From: Gammaproteobacteria bacterium
Lineage (GTDB): Bacteria; Pseudomonadota; Gammaproteobacteria; DSM-16500
Assembly: GCA_013286495.1 (NCBI GenBank)
Contig: JABDFQ010000002.1
Span: 62,001-126,000, forward strand
Length of the DNA stretch: 64,000 nt
Direction of reading: 5' to 3'
The position numbers and the translations under genes are program-made. Under the pieces are notes generated by a model, which saw only the letters and a program-made list of their open reading frames with translations, searched no databases and was not told the origin of the DNA. Of this stretch, positions 25,602 to 34,478 are shown in pieces; positions within the stretch are counted from its first letter, which is position 1, and each line of letters starts with the position of its first letter.

Positions 25602-26777
25602 TTATGCAGCTGAATGGAAATCAAATGCCAGCAAGTCTTCGAATAACCTTGCAGTTTCTGTCGCAAAGGCTGCTACCGGTTTTTTCTCCAAATCATTGAA
25701 ATAGAATTTAATTTTATCCTGCACTATCTTGTATTCCGATTGCTGAAACAATGTACGCATATTATTGTGTAACGCTTGTTTTTGCGTCTCGTTTGTAGCC
25801 ATTTCCTGCAATAAAACCAGACATTCAGCCTGCAATACTTCATCGCCTATTTTAATTGCTGCATCAAGACAATCATGGGTCAGATCGGTTGCCTGCTTAT
25901 ACAATGAGGCTTTTTGCATGAGTAGCGCAGCGTGCAGCATGTGAATAATATGCTGACAAGTAATTATCGATGGATTAAATACGGAAAAATAATATTCATA
26001 TAGTTTTTGTAGTCTTGTTTTTACATGATCCTCCTGCAGGGATAAACGCATTTCAAGTTCGCGTAATTTCAATGCTGGTTTATATGCAAATAAATTCATG
26101 GCTTTTTTAATATCAGCTGTATTGGCATAAGCTATCGCGCGCGCTTCCTGAATAAACCCTTCCTGTGTAAGTGCAAATCGTTTTTGTTCTTCTTCCAGAT
26201 AATTCAGCAACTCTGCATATCGATGCGCACGCAGATACAAACGAATTCGTTCAAGCATAGTCTGCGTAATAATTGATTTACGCAAACCATCATCCTGATT
26301 TAATGATTGATAAATTTTTTCCTGTAATAATTTATTTTCACCATTAAAAACAGAAACAGGAAATGTCAGATTCAATACATTTAATTGCTGTATTGCTTCA
26401 TGATAATTATCATTGATTCCATGAATACGAATAAGATGCAGCCATGGCTGAAAAATAAATTTCAACAAATCCATTTTATTGATACGCGATGACTCACGTA
26501 TATATAAATCAATTTGTGTGTAACATAGCTCACGTGCCATCGCAAATTGCTGCGAATGTATCATCACCATGATCGTTCGATTAAATATTTCTGCAACTTC
26601 TGAATGATTTTGCTGCGAACTGTATAATAATGATTGACGCAATTCACTTGCCATTAATGATAAAGGTCGACAAATAAAATAAGGTTGTGGCGAAATCAGT
26701 TTATTTTGCAGTAAATAATGATTATTTTGACGCTCAATGGATGTGAGCGATTGTAATTGTTTATCTGTATTGTACAT
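25602..26777 (-). CDS. Hypothetical helical-repeat (TPR-like) protein
   Basis: ATG at 26777 follows AAAGCGAG and begins a 391-residue soluble protein. It is almost entirely helical, with paired helices such as MARELCYTQIDLYIRESS and AECLVLLQEMATNETQKQAL, consistent with degenerate tetratricopeptide-type repeats but without clear consensus. There is no signal peptide or transmembrane segment. Upstream in-frame codons lie in a dispersed repeat (26814-26880) and are rejected. No function recognised; a scaffold or secreted effector are both possible. Confidence 0.6.
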   Translation of the reverse strand: MYNTDKQLQSLTSIERQNNHYLLQNKLISPQPYFICRPLSLMASELRQSLLYSSQQNHSEVAEIFNRTIMVMIHSQQFAMARELCYTQIDLYIRESSRINKMDLLKFIFQPWLHLIRIHGINDNYHEAIQQLNVLNLTFPVSVFNGENKLLQEKIYQSLNQDDGLRKSIITQTMLERIRLYLRAHRYAELLNYLEEEQKRFALTQEGFIQEARAIAYANTADIKKAMNLFAYKPALKLRELEMRLSLQEDHVKTRLQKLYEYYFSVFNPSIITCQHIIHMLHAALLMQKASLYKQATDLTHDCLDAAIKIGDEVLQAECLVLLQEMATNETQKQALHNNMRTLFQQSEYKIVQDKIKFYFNDLEKKPVAAFATETARLFEDLLAFDFHSAA

Positions 26778-26813
26778 ATTAACTCGCTTTAAATTTATAA
26801 ATGATGAAGGAGG

Positions 26814-26882
26814 ACTGGATTGCTTCGCTGAAAACGCTCGCAATGACGAGCTAGACGAACTAAACAAAGCTCGCAATGACAG
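26814..26882. repeat. Solitary half copy of the dispersed palindromic repeat
   Basis: CTGGATTGCTTCGCTGAAAA followed by CGCTCGCAATGACG matches one arm of the palindromes at 56.6 and 58.5 kb (CTGGATTG...GCTGAAAAGCGCCTCGCAATGACGA). A second GCTCGCAATGACA follows about 30 bases on. No matching inverted arm is present, so this is a remnant or a founder unit. Confidence 0.7.
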
Positions 26883-26951
26883 GAATGATGGAACATCAGA
26901 GAGGGTTCAAATCACCAAAATGATTTGAAGAAACGCGGAAGTTAAATCGAT

Positions 26952-27917
26952 CTAATCAAGATAATGTTTAAAAAAATCTGGAACGCGTTCTTCCAGCCAA
27001 TATTCTGGTGACCAGGGATATTTGCCAGACACAAAACCAACATGACCGCCAGCTTCTGTTACTTCCAGTATCACTTGCGGTGACAATTCATATTGCGCTG
27101 GAATAACATCTGCTGTCATGAAAGGATCATCCTTCGCCTGAATCAATAACGTTGGCACGCGTATGGAATGCAAATAATAACGACTACTGGTGACAGTGTA
27201 ATATTCATCAACACTGGAAAATCCATGAATGGGAACAGTGTATTTATCATCAAGATCACGTATGCCACTACCGCTTGCAAGGCAACTTAAATCTATTGGC
27301 GCTTTCACTGTCTTGAATTTGTTAATCAGACGTTCCCGCGCATGCTTAACCAGATACCATTGGTAAAAACGTGAAAAGCCGCTTTCAATTCTTTTATATG
27401 CCTTATGCAAATCAAATGGCACAGAAACTGTAATAGCTGCCTTAAGCGGATTTCTGTCACGCGTTTCACCCAGCCATTTTAATAACATGTTACCGCCCAA
27501 AGAATATCCTACTGCTGCGATTTCAACCTGTGGTTCACGTTCAATAAGTGTTTTCACCACAAAATCGACATCCGATGTTTCACCAGAGTGATAACCACGA
27601 GGTAAGCGATTGGGTTCACCACTGCAACCACGAAAATGCATGAAAAGCGCACGCCAGCCGCGCTGGTTTATCGACATAATCATGCCTTTTGCATAATGCG
27701 ATTCAATGGAACCTTCAAAACCATGCATAATCAACACAATCGGACCAGGAAGATTTTTACCAGACCAATCCAGATCAAGAAAATCACCATCTGGCAATTC
27801 CAGCCTTTCGCGCTCCAACGTTAGATTTTTAACAGGAGGACGACAGAAGTTGGGCCAGATAGTTTGCAGATGTGGATTGTTGAGCCACCAGGCTGGTTTA
27901 AATTGACTTTTGGACAT
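26952..27917 (-). CDS. yheT: YheT-family alpha/beta hydrolase
   Basis: A 321-residue cytoplasmic hydrolase. It has the family start FKPAWWLNNPHLQTIWP, the oxyanion region IMHGFEGS, HFRGCSGEPNRLPRGYHSGE, the nucleophile elbow GYSLGGNMLLKWLGE, an acid in AKDDPFM and the catalytic His in EAGGHVGFV. YheT-type proteins are putative esterases of unknown physiological substrate. ATG at 27917 has a GAGGG ribosome site, preferable to the ATG at 27938. It appears monocistronic. Confidence 0.87.
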   Translation of the reverse strand: MSKSQFKPAWWLNNPHLQTIWPNFCRPPVKNLTLERERLELPDGDFLDLDWSGKNLPGPIVLIMHGFEGSIESHYAKGMIMSINQRGWRALFMHFRGCSGEPNRLPRGYHSGETSDVDFVVKTLIEREPQVEIAAVGYSLGGNMLLKWLGETRDRNPLKAAITVSVPFDLHKAYKRIESGFSRFYQWYLVKHARERLINKFKTVKAPIDLSCLASGSGIRDLDDKYTVPIHGFSSVDEYYTVTSSRYYLHSIRVPTLLIQAKDDPFMTADVIPAQYELSPQVILEVTEAGGHVGFVSGKYPWSPEYWLEERVPDFFKHYLD

Positions 27918-28087
27918 GACATGCCCTCGCAAGGTCATTTATGTGCATTTAACCAATATACTATAAATTACTGAACAAGAGAGAAAATACTGACACTGAA
28001 ATGCTAACAAAAGAAACAATATGTAGGCAATTCAGAAAATGAGGTGAAATTTTTAAGCAGAGTGAGGAAGGGAATTAACGATAAAAA

Positions 28088-28122
28088 TAAAGCGAGCGGC
28101 AAAATTGCCGCCCGCTTTACAG
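28088..28122 (-). terminator. Rho-independent terminator of the outer-membrane protein gene
   Basis: On the minus strand the stem AAAGCGGGCGGC pairs with GCCGCTCGCTTT (one mismatch) around an AATTTT loop and runs into TATTTTTAT. It lies just beyond the 28126 stop codon. Confidence 0.85.
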
Positions 28123-28125
28123 GAT

Positions 28126-28968
28126 TTATGCAAAGTGATAAATCGCGCTCAACATGAATTCATTGTTAGACAATGAGAACTTGGCGGACGTATTGATTGC
28201 TTCTGCAAAGATTGGGTCAGTTACAGTTCCAGAGATTGTCTTGGAGCTGAATGAAGTATGGGTGTACTCACCTCTGATGCTGATATCTTCAGCAACAGCA
28301 GTTTCCATACCGATACCGTACTGGAATCCATTTCTCCACTTGTTGCTGGAAGCAGATTCGGTGTCCAGACCGCCGGTAAAGAAGTCGACTTCTGTTTCAC
28401 TGAAGCTTGCTCTGAAGTTCGTTCTCAGATATCCCAAACGAACATACAACAAGGTTGAATCATTCACTTTAAGACCTGGCAGCAAAGCAATACCATAGCT
28501 GGTACGTGCTTTTAATTTAATGTAAGAGCTGTCGCCAAAGCTGTCGCTATTGGAAGCTGTTGCATCTGCATTGCTGGCATTAGCATTGATTTCGAGACCA
28601 AGATAGAAAGTATCGAAATAACGGCCGTAACCTGCGAATATACCACCCATCCAGCCAGTTGCACTGGAAGCTTGAGAGAAGGAGTCAGAAAATACTGCAG
28701 CTCCGGTTGGAATATCGAAAATGGTTTCATCAAGAGTTTGACGAACTCGGTAAGAATCATAACCAACGCCGATACCAAGGTAGAAGCCATCATGAAGCAC
28801 CAGGATTGGTGGGCATGGTGGTGGAACTTCAGCTTTGAAGTTCGCTTCAGCCTTGTAGTTTTCGTGCATTGCGTGAGATTTTTGAGCTGCAATACCTGCG
28901 GTAGAAACCATGAGTAAAGAAGCTGCCGATATTGCGGCGATTGAAATCGCGGATAAACGTTGTTTCAT
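28126..28968 (-). CDS. Outer-membrane beta-barrel protein
   Basis: A 280-residue exported protein starting at ATG 28968, six bases after an AAGGAG ribosome site. The signal peptide is about 28 residues (ending GIAA). A proline/cysteine patch (VPPPCPP) leads into an eight-stranded-type barrel: alternating strands starting FYLGIGVGYDSY, GGIFAGYGRYF and LLYVRLGYLRTNF, ending FMLSAIYHFA with the terminal aromatic expected for BAM recognition. It resembles OmpA-like/surface antigen porin families of Coxiella and Legionella. The strong ribosome site, TATAAT-like -10 in the leader and efficient terminator suggest high expression. A CTGGTT/AACCAG leader hairpin lies near 29010. Confidence 0.83.
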   Translation of the reverse strand: MKQRLSAISIAAISAASLLMVSTAGIAAQKSHAMHENYKAEANFKAEVPPPCPPILVLHDGFYLGIGVGYDSYRVRQTLDETIFDIPTGAAVFSDSFSQASSATGWMGGIFAGYGRYFDTFYLGLEINANASNADATASNSDSFGDSSYIKLKARTSYGIALLPGLKVNDSTLLYVRLGYLRTNFRASFSETEVDFFTGGLDTESASSNKWRNGFQYGIGMETAVAEDISIRGEYTHTSFSSKTISGTVTDPIFAEAINTSAKFSLSNNEFMLSAIYHFA

Positions 28969-29249
28969 GTACATCTCCTTATGGTAAAGACATTATATTT
29001 CGTTTCAACTAGCTGGTTTCTACAACCAGAAAACAAAAATATTCGAAGTGATACTTTAATAGAATGTTTTATTAAGAACAAGCATTTTATTCATTCTTTT
29101 ATATTTTTATTTGTGAAAAATAATTTTTTTTACGAACGATTGCATGCAAAAAAAATTTTGCATGACAAAATGTTCTAAAATAATCTTGATCAAGCAAAAG
29201 AAGTAAAAAAATTAACAGCGGGAAATAAAAGTGATGCGAAGAATAAAAA

Positions 29250-29690
29250 TCAATCGGGATATTTGGTGTGTTGCTGCAAAAAATTAAGAAGTTCGTGTTC
29301 TTTCATCTCAATCAAATCTTTTTGTATATGATTACTTACCAGGCTCATGACGTGTTTATCAAGATGCTGTGAAAGAATACCGCACATGGAAGGAGAGACA
29401 ATCAATATCAGCTTTTCAAATCCGTTTGCATGGCGTCTGTGATTCAAATCGTCTGCGATTTCCCTGGAAAAATTGCTGATCTCAACTTCCCTTGCATCTG
29501 TATGTGGTGAATATGCACCACGCGCATGATTACCAGCTCTGTAATGCCCTTCCCTATCTGCTGTCAGTTCGCCATTACGCAGTTTGCTGTCTGGATGATG
29601 CAATTCCTTTATCAATGTCAGCTTTGCAGCTGCCTTGTCATAAAGATAAATCCTGCATTCATTCGTATTGGCATTAACGACAAGTATCAT
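29250..29690 (-). CDS. Host_attach-family protein
   Basis: A 146-residue protein starting behind a perfect AAGGAGG ribosome site. It follows the family named protein required for attachment to host cells (PF10116): N-terminal VVNANTNECRIYLYD, HHPDSKLRNGELTADREG, the acidic/aromatic middle, FSREIADDLNHRRHANGFEKLILIVSPSMCGILSQHLDKHV and terminal DLIEMKEHEL. The fold is related to archaeo-eukaryotic release factor domains. Despite the family name, the function in most bacteria is not established and there is no signal peptide. It is divergent from the transporter gene at 29806. Confidence 0.82.
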   Translation of the reverse strand: MILVVNANTNECRIYLYDKAAAKLTLIKELHHPDSKLRNGELTADREGHYRAGNHARGAYSPHTDAREVEISNFSREIADDLNHRRHANGFEKLILIVSPSMCGILSQHLDKHVMSLVSNHIQKDLIEMKEHELLNFLQQHTKYPD

Positions 29691-29741
29691 GTCCGCTCCT
29701 CCTTGTTATTTTTCCATTATACCATTTTGCTTTGGCAAAGT

Positions 29742-29779
29742 TTGCTCACATCGTCAAGTAAAGTATACTGTCTGTATAC
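29742..29779 (+). promoter_or_regulatory. Sigma-70-like promoter and GTATAC repeat before the symporter gene
   Basis: TTGCTC (29742-29747), a 16-base spacer and TATACT (29764-29769) make a good promoter for the gene at 29806. GTATACTGTCTGTATAC at 29763-29779 overlaps the -10 and start region: two GTATAC palindromes five bases apart, a candidate operator. Confidence 0.5.
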
Positions 29780-29805
29780 CTTTTACATGGAGTGTATCTG
29801 GATTC

Positions 29806-31014
29806 ATGAAGAACAGCATGTTTTTCCTCATTCTCCTTAGCATTGCCCTTGGCATTATTTGCGGTATTTATTTTCCAAAACCCATGACAGAAATTCAATG
29901 GATAGGACAACTGTTCATCAACCTATTAAAACTGATTGTCCTGCCACTTATCTTTTGTTCCCTGGTAAGTGCAATCACAACATTGAGCGGTAAAAAATTG
30001 GGAGCGATTGGTTTCTATACGCTAGCTTATGTGATGCTAAGCGTTTCCATCGCTGTTATTATTGGTCTCGTTTTGCTGAATGTCTTTCAGCCAGGTGTTG
30101 ATCTTCCTGCTCAATTAATTCTTGCCAATGCCACACCACTTGACATCAAACCCATACCTTTTTCTACATACATGCTTAGTCTTTTCCCGGACAATATCGT
30201 AAAAGCAGCAGTCAAATATGAAATTATGCCGATTGTTTTTTTCAGTATCGTATTTTCGATTGCCTGCATTTCCGTCGGCAAGACGGCACAACCCGTCATT
30301 GATTTTTTTGTTGGTATTCGTGATGTGCTGATACGCATGATCATGTGGTTGATGTATTTGACACCGATTGGTTTGTTTTCATTGCTGGGAGCAGCAATTG
30401 CAGAAGCGTCGTTACAGCATTTGTTGCTGGAAAGCCTGAAAGGCATGCTGTTATTCATCTGCATATTTTTATTTGGCTTATTATTGCAAATCACCTGGCA
30501 AGCTATTCTGATTGGTCTTGTAACTCGCAGAAGTCCGCGACAATTTATTGCAAATGCTTCCAATGCGCTAATTACAGCATTCGCCACTTCCAGTTCAATG
30601 GCTACATTACCTGTCGCATTGATGGTGGCAAAAAAAGAAAATATCAGTGAGGATGTTGCACGTTTTGTTTTACCACTCGCCACCACTATTAATCTCGCAG
30701 GCACAGCAATGTATGAAGCTGTATCTGCACTTTTTTTCTGTCAGGTACTGGGCTTTCATCTTTCCATTGCAGCGCAAATTGGTGTGTTTATTACAGCAAT
30801 TTTGGCTGGCATGGGTGCAACAGGCATACCAGAAGGTGGTTTGATTACCATGGTGATGGTATTACGCAGTGTTAACGTTCCGATCTCGGCGATAGGATTG
30901 TTATTACCATTTGATCGTATTCTCGATCGTTTTCGCACCATGACAAATGTCTGGGGCGATTTGACTTGTGCAGCCATTGTTGATCATTTGCAACAACAAA
31001 AGCTGCAAAAATAA
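29806..31014 (+). CDS. Dicarboxylate/amino acid:cation symporter (SDF/DAACS family)
   Basis: A 402-residue inner-membrane secondary transporter for glutamate, aspartate or C4-dicarboxylates. Family motifs include LFINLLKLIVLPLIFCSLV, the serine-rich hairpin TAFATSSSMATLPVAL, PLATTINLAGTAMYEA with the conserved N in the ion-binding TM7, and MGATGIPEGGLITM in hairpin 2. The start at ATG 29806 fits family length; upstream codons to 29668 overlap the divergent gene. A promoter is visible directly upstream. Exact substrate is not deducible. Confidence 0.88.
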   Translation: MKNSMFFLILLSIALGIICGIYFPKPMTEIQWIGQLFINLLKLIVLPLIFCSLVSAITTLSGKKLGAIGFYTLAYVMLSVSIAVIIGLVLLNVFQPGVDLPAQLILANATPLDIKPIPFSTYMLSLFPDNIVKAAVKYEIMPIVFFSIVFSIACISVGKTAQPVIDFFVGIRDVLIRMIMWLMYLTPIGLFSLLGAAIAEASLQHLLLESLKGMLLFICIFLFGLLLQITWQAILIGLVTRRSPRQFIANASNALITAFATSSSMATLPVALMVAKKENISEDVARFVLPLATTINLAGTAMYEAVSALFFCQVLGFHLSIAAQIGVFITAILAGMGATGIPEGGLITMVMVLRSVNVPISAIGLLLPFDRILDRFRTMTNVWGDLTCAAIVDHLQQQKLQK

Positions 31015-31054
31015 AGTCAATCATAATACGAACAAATGGAATGACGATCACTTT

Positions 31055-31180
31055 CTAGTGAATGGAATAATAATTATTATTCGCAACCATTGGATTCGAA
31101 CGATTAATTGAATACATCTGTGCACTGATGCTTAATAAAAGAATTGCACCGAAAACCACAATAATAAGAGACTTTTGCAT
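31055..31180 (-). CDS. 41-residue single-span membrane peptide
   Basis: ATG at 31180 is preceded by GGAG six bases upstream, and the frame closes at TAG 31055. The product has one hydrophobic segment (LIIVVFGAILLLSISA) followed by a polar Asn/Tyr/Ser-rich tail. It could be a small membrane protein or an uncleaved exported peptide. It is the only coding candidate in the stretch 31015-31406; the rest shows only a short GATACC-type hairpin near 31270. Confidence 0.5.
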   Translation of the reverse strand: MQKSLIIVVFGAILLLSISAQMYSINRSNPMVANNNYYSIH

Positions 31181-31406
31181 ATATCACTCCATGAATCGAC
31201 CACATTTGTCCGTAAAAAAAACCATAAATCTATAAGGGAATTTTTTAAGTTTTACCCAAAGAAATACCTGTGTCCATTGGGTATTCCCCTCGCAAGTTTA
31301 GGTAGTGATTCATGAAAACAGGCTGAAATTCCTAAGGAAATAAGTAGTATTACTAAAATGCACTCACCAAACGCTTATTTTTCCGGGAATTCCATATTTG
31401 CGGTTA

Positions 31407-31961
31407 TTATGTCGCATTAATATTGTCAGCTTTTTTTGATGCAATAATATTACCAATTGTAGTTTCCCTGGATGGAGAATTATCTGCTCCCCACCCTGCT
31501 TTTAAAGCTTCTGTACAATCAGTCGCTTGCAAAATGCGAAAACGCACTTCGTATTTACCCGGTTTTGCTGGAACTTTTAATTCAAAGTTAGCTGTGCCTT
31601 GCGCACGCGAACCACCATCGTAAATACAGGCTTGTGCGCTGCGATTTGCCAATCCAACAATAATCTGGCTATTTGATGTCTGATTGCATTTCACGCAATG
31701 AAAATCATAATCCAGTTTTGCCTGAATTGATTGCCCGGGTTTGATGACAAGCTGATTACCCGTGTTATTCAGGCTTAAATTAGTAAGTGTTGCTTCACGA
31801 TAATTTACGACCGGCGGAGGTGGTGGCAATTCTGGTTCAGCAGTTTGCGCCAGCATTTGCGGTGGTGTTTGCATGTGCGGTTCATTTCTCCCTGTCATCT
31901 CCATATCACTACAGGCAGAAATCATCATACTGACAACACACAGCACCAGTTTTTTTTGCAT
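31407..31961 (-). CDS. Lipoprotein of unknown function
   Basis: ATG at 31961 after GGAGAG starts a 184-residue lipoprotein with signal VLCVVSMMISAC and the lipobox cysteine at about residue 17. A proline-rich linker (PELPPPPPVV) is followed by a beta-sandwich-like domain with KPGQSIQAKLDYDFHCVKC and four conserved-looking cysteines that could form two disulfides (HCVKC, AQACI, ATDC). No family recognised. It is divergent from corA. Confidence 0.7.
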   Translation of the reverse strand: MQKKLVLCVVSMMISACSDMEMTGRNEPHMQTPPQMLAQTAEPELPPPPPVVNYREATLTNLSLNNTGNQLVIKPGQSIQAKLDYDFHCVKCNQTSNSQIIVGLANRSAQACIYDGGSRAQGTANFELKVPAKPGKYEVRFRILQATDCTEALKAGWGADNSPSRETTIGNIIASKKADNINAT

Positions 31962-32031
31962 TCTATTCTCTCCATGAAATTTGTTTATGATATATATCAT
32001 GAATAAATACGATAAACAAAAGGACAACAAC

Positions 32032-33096
32032 ATGTTTTCTGAAGTGAGCAAGCGAGTAAAAAAGGTCGGACATCCACCAGGAACTGCTATTTACACCGGC
32101 GATAAAACTGGCACACCAGAAATTACTTTTACCGTTTACAATGCAGAAGGTGCTGTTGAAAAAACAGGAAACAAGCTGGAAACATGTATGTTGCAACGCA
32201 AGGAAGGAGATATCACCTGGATTAATATTGAAGGATTGCATGATGTGTCCTTAATTGAAAAAATTGCAAAGGAATTCAAAATACATCCATTAACTGTTGA
32301 AGATATCCTGAATGTTGATCAGCGTCCCAAAGTTGAGGAATTCGAAACCTATTTGTTTATCACACTGAAAGTTTTATCGTGGCAGTCAAAAAAATCCCTG
32401 CTCTGTGTTAATCAGTTAAGTCTGGTAATTGGCAAGGAATTTGTACTGTCTTTTGAAGAAATGGATACCACGCGTTTTGACAATATCCGTAAACATTTAC
32501 AAAACAGCATGCACCAGCGTTTACGCGAACAAGGTTCGGATTATCTTGCCTACCGCCTGATTGATACCATCATTGACGAATATTTTATTGTGCTGGAAGC
32601 GTTGGGTGACCAGATTGAACAAGTGGAATCCATCATCATCAATGCACCGAATCGTCGTAATGCACGTGCGATTTATCGGCTTAAGCAACAAATTTTATTA
32701 CTAAGAAAAGCTATCTGGCCGATGCGTGAAGCATTAGGTCATTTGTTATATATGGACGAAACATTGATTAGCAAATCCACGCGACTTTACTTGCGTGATG
32801 TTTATGACCATACCATGCAAGCTATGGATACCCTGGAAACATTTCGTGATATGTCTGCCAGCTTACTGGATATGTACCTATCTGGATTATCCATACGCAT
32901 GAATGAAATTATGAAAACACTTACCATCATTACGACAATTTTTATTCCCATTACAGCATTATCCAGCATTTATGGCATGAATATACCGGATGTACCCTTA
33001 ATGCAATCGCATTGGGCTTTCATTATTATTTTCTCTGCCATGGTGATGATTGTCATTCTGATGATGCTTTATTTCCGCAAGAAAAAGTGGATTTGA
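32032..33096 (+). CDS. corA: CorA magnesium/cobalt transporter
   Basis: A 354-residue protein with a large cytoplasmic N-terminal domain and two C-terminal transmembrane helices. The pore signature YGMNIPDVP is between them. Regulatory-domain motifs include WINIEGLHDVSLIEKIAKEF and HPLTVEDILNVDQRPKVEEF. ATG at 32032 has an AAAGGAC ribosome site; the open frame to 31981 is unlikely coding. CorA imports Mg2+ and is gated by cytoplasmic Mg2+. Confidence 0.93.
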   Translation: MFSEVSKRVKKVGHPPGTAIYTGDKTGTPEITFTVYNAEGAVEKTGNKLETCMLQRKEGDITWINIEGLHDVSLIEKIAKEFKIHPLTVEDILNVDQRPKVEEFETYLFITLKVLSWQSKKSLLCVNQLSLVIGKEFVLSFEEMDTTRFDNIRKHLQNSMHQRLREQGSDYLAYRLIDTIIDEYFIVLEALGDQIEQVESIIINAPNRRNARAIYRLKQQILLLRKAIWPMREALGHLLYMDETLISKSTRLYLRDVYDHTMQAMDTLETFRDMSASLLDMYLSGLSIRMNEIMKTLTIITTIFIPITALSSIYGMNIPDVPLMQSHWAFIIIFSAMVMIVILMMLYFRKKKWI

Positions 33097-33168
33097 TACA
33101 GCAGCTTTGCCACGGAACAAAATTTCGATTACATTAATAGGATCGCAGTCAACTCAGCAGGTAAAAGG

Positions 33169-33948
33169 ATGACCTCTCCCAGTTGGCAATTACGCAATCC
33201 TGTTTCAGCTATTGTCTTTGATTGTGACAGCACTTTAAGTTCAATTGAAGGCATCGATTTTCTCGCAAGAAATAATGGCGTGGGTGATGCAGTCAAATTA
33301 CTGACTTCAGAAGCCATGGGAAAAACTGGCTTAAATCCCACTGTTTATCAGCAACGCCTTGATCTTGTCATTCCAAGACGTGAACAAGTGCATGCGCTGG
33401 GACATCAGTATTTCGCACATCGCGCGCCTGATATTCTGGATGTCATTAATCTTTTTAAGCGACTTAAAAAAGAAGTTTATCTTGTCTCATCCGGTGTAAA
33501 TCCTGCAGTCAGAATGTTTGGGGAAATGTTACAAATTCCCGCAGAGAATGTTTTTGCTGTCGATTTGCGGTTTGATCAACAAGGAAATTTTCTTGATTTT
33601 GAACGTTCGTCGCCCTTGATCAATAACGATGGCAAGCGCACCATTTTGCAACAACTTAAAAATCATCATCAGGATATTATCCATATTGGTGATGGATTAA
33701 ATGATGTTGTCACACTGGATATGGTGACACGCTTTATTGGTTATGGTGGCATTGCCTATCGCAAAAATATCGCTGATTTATGCAAGTTTTATATTAATAC
33801 GCAATCTTTCTCAGCATTAATTCCCCTCACACTTACGCAGAATGAAGCGGTATCCTTACTGCCTGAAGAGCTGGCCTTATATCAAAAAGGCATGCTGGCA
33901 ATTGATGAAGGGAAGGTTCAGTTACAAACTCATCCAGAGGAAGCATGA
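33169..33948 (+). CDS. HAD-family phosphatase, SerB-like
   Basis: A 259-residue cytoplasmic haloacid-dehalogenase phosphatase. Motif I is VFDCDSTLSSIEGID, with the nucleophile Asp and the SerB-like E in the cap region. Motif II is YLVSSGVNPAVR, a lysine lies in NDGKRTIL, and motif III is IHIGDGLNDVVTLDMV. The arrangement is that of phosphoserine phosphatase. Activity as serine-synthesis enzyme is plausible but not certain. The stop overlaps the cytochrome b561 gene by four bases, so three genes here form an operon. Confidence 0.78.
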   Translation: MTSPSWQLRNPVSAIVFDCDSTLSSIEGIDFLARNNGVGDAVKLLTSEAMGKTGLNPTVYQQRLDLVIPRREQVHALGHQYFAHRAPDILDVINLFKRLKKEVYLVSSGVNPAVRMFGEMLQIPAENVFAVDLRFDQQGNFLDFERSSPLINNDGKRTILQQLKNHHQDIIHIGDGLNDVVTLDMVTRFIGYGGIAYRKNIADLCKFYINTQSFSALIPLTLTQNEAVSLLPEELALYQKGMLAIDEGKVQLQTHPEEA

Positions 33949-34478
33949 TGTTAAAAAACACTTCCACTCAATATGGAAGTATTGCCATATCACTACACTG
34001 GATCATGGCGATACTCATTATTGGTTTGTTGATACTGGGTTTATACATGACTAATCTGCCGATTGGTTTACTGAAATTAAAGTTATATGGCTGGCACAAG
34101 GAATATGGTTTGCTGGTGCTTGCGCTGGTCATCATCAGACTCATGTGGCGCTTTATCAACATCACGCCAATGCTATCCTTGCCGAGCTGGGAAATCATTG
34201 CAGCACGTTGCACGCACTGGTCGTTCTATCTTCTTATGTTTGCTTTACCTGTTTCAGGATGGATGTTGTCTTCTGCTGCCGGATTACCTATTTCCTTTTT
34301 TGGCCTTTTTACCTTGCCGGATCTCGTTTCTGCAAATGAAAATTTGCGCATGACCATGCAGCTTATTCATATGTGGCTTGCTTATGCCATGATTGCGCTA
34401 TTATGCTTGCATATTGCTGCTTCACTTAAACATCATTTTATTAACAAGGATGATATCCTGCGGAGAATGTTGCCATGA
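33945..34478 (+). CDS. Cytochrome b561-type membrane protein
   Basis: A 177-residue, four-helix di-heme cytochrome b. Heme-ligand histidines are expected in SIAISLHWIMA, GWHKEYGLL, and LIHMWLAYAMIALLCLHIAASLKHHF, which match the bacterial b561 pattern. It probably passes electrons between the quinone pool and periplasmic partners. It overlaps the HAD gene upstream and the yceI gene downstream by four bases each; b561-YceI pairing is common. Confidence 0.9.
   Translation: MMLKNTSTQYGSIAISLHWIMAILIIGLLILGLYMTNLPIGLLKLKLYGWHKEYGLLVLALVIIRLMWRFINITPMLSLPSWEIIAARCTHWSFYLLMFALPVSGWMLSSAAGLPISFFGLFTLPDLVSANENLRMTMQLIHMWLAYAMIALLCLHIAASLKHHFINKDDILRRMLP

Noticed and set aside
28960-29178. 72-codon plus-strand frame in the outer-membrane protein leader
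   Set aside because: AT-rich, no ribosome site, and overlaps the leader and -10 of the beta-barrel gene.
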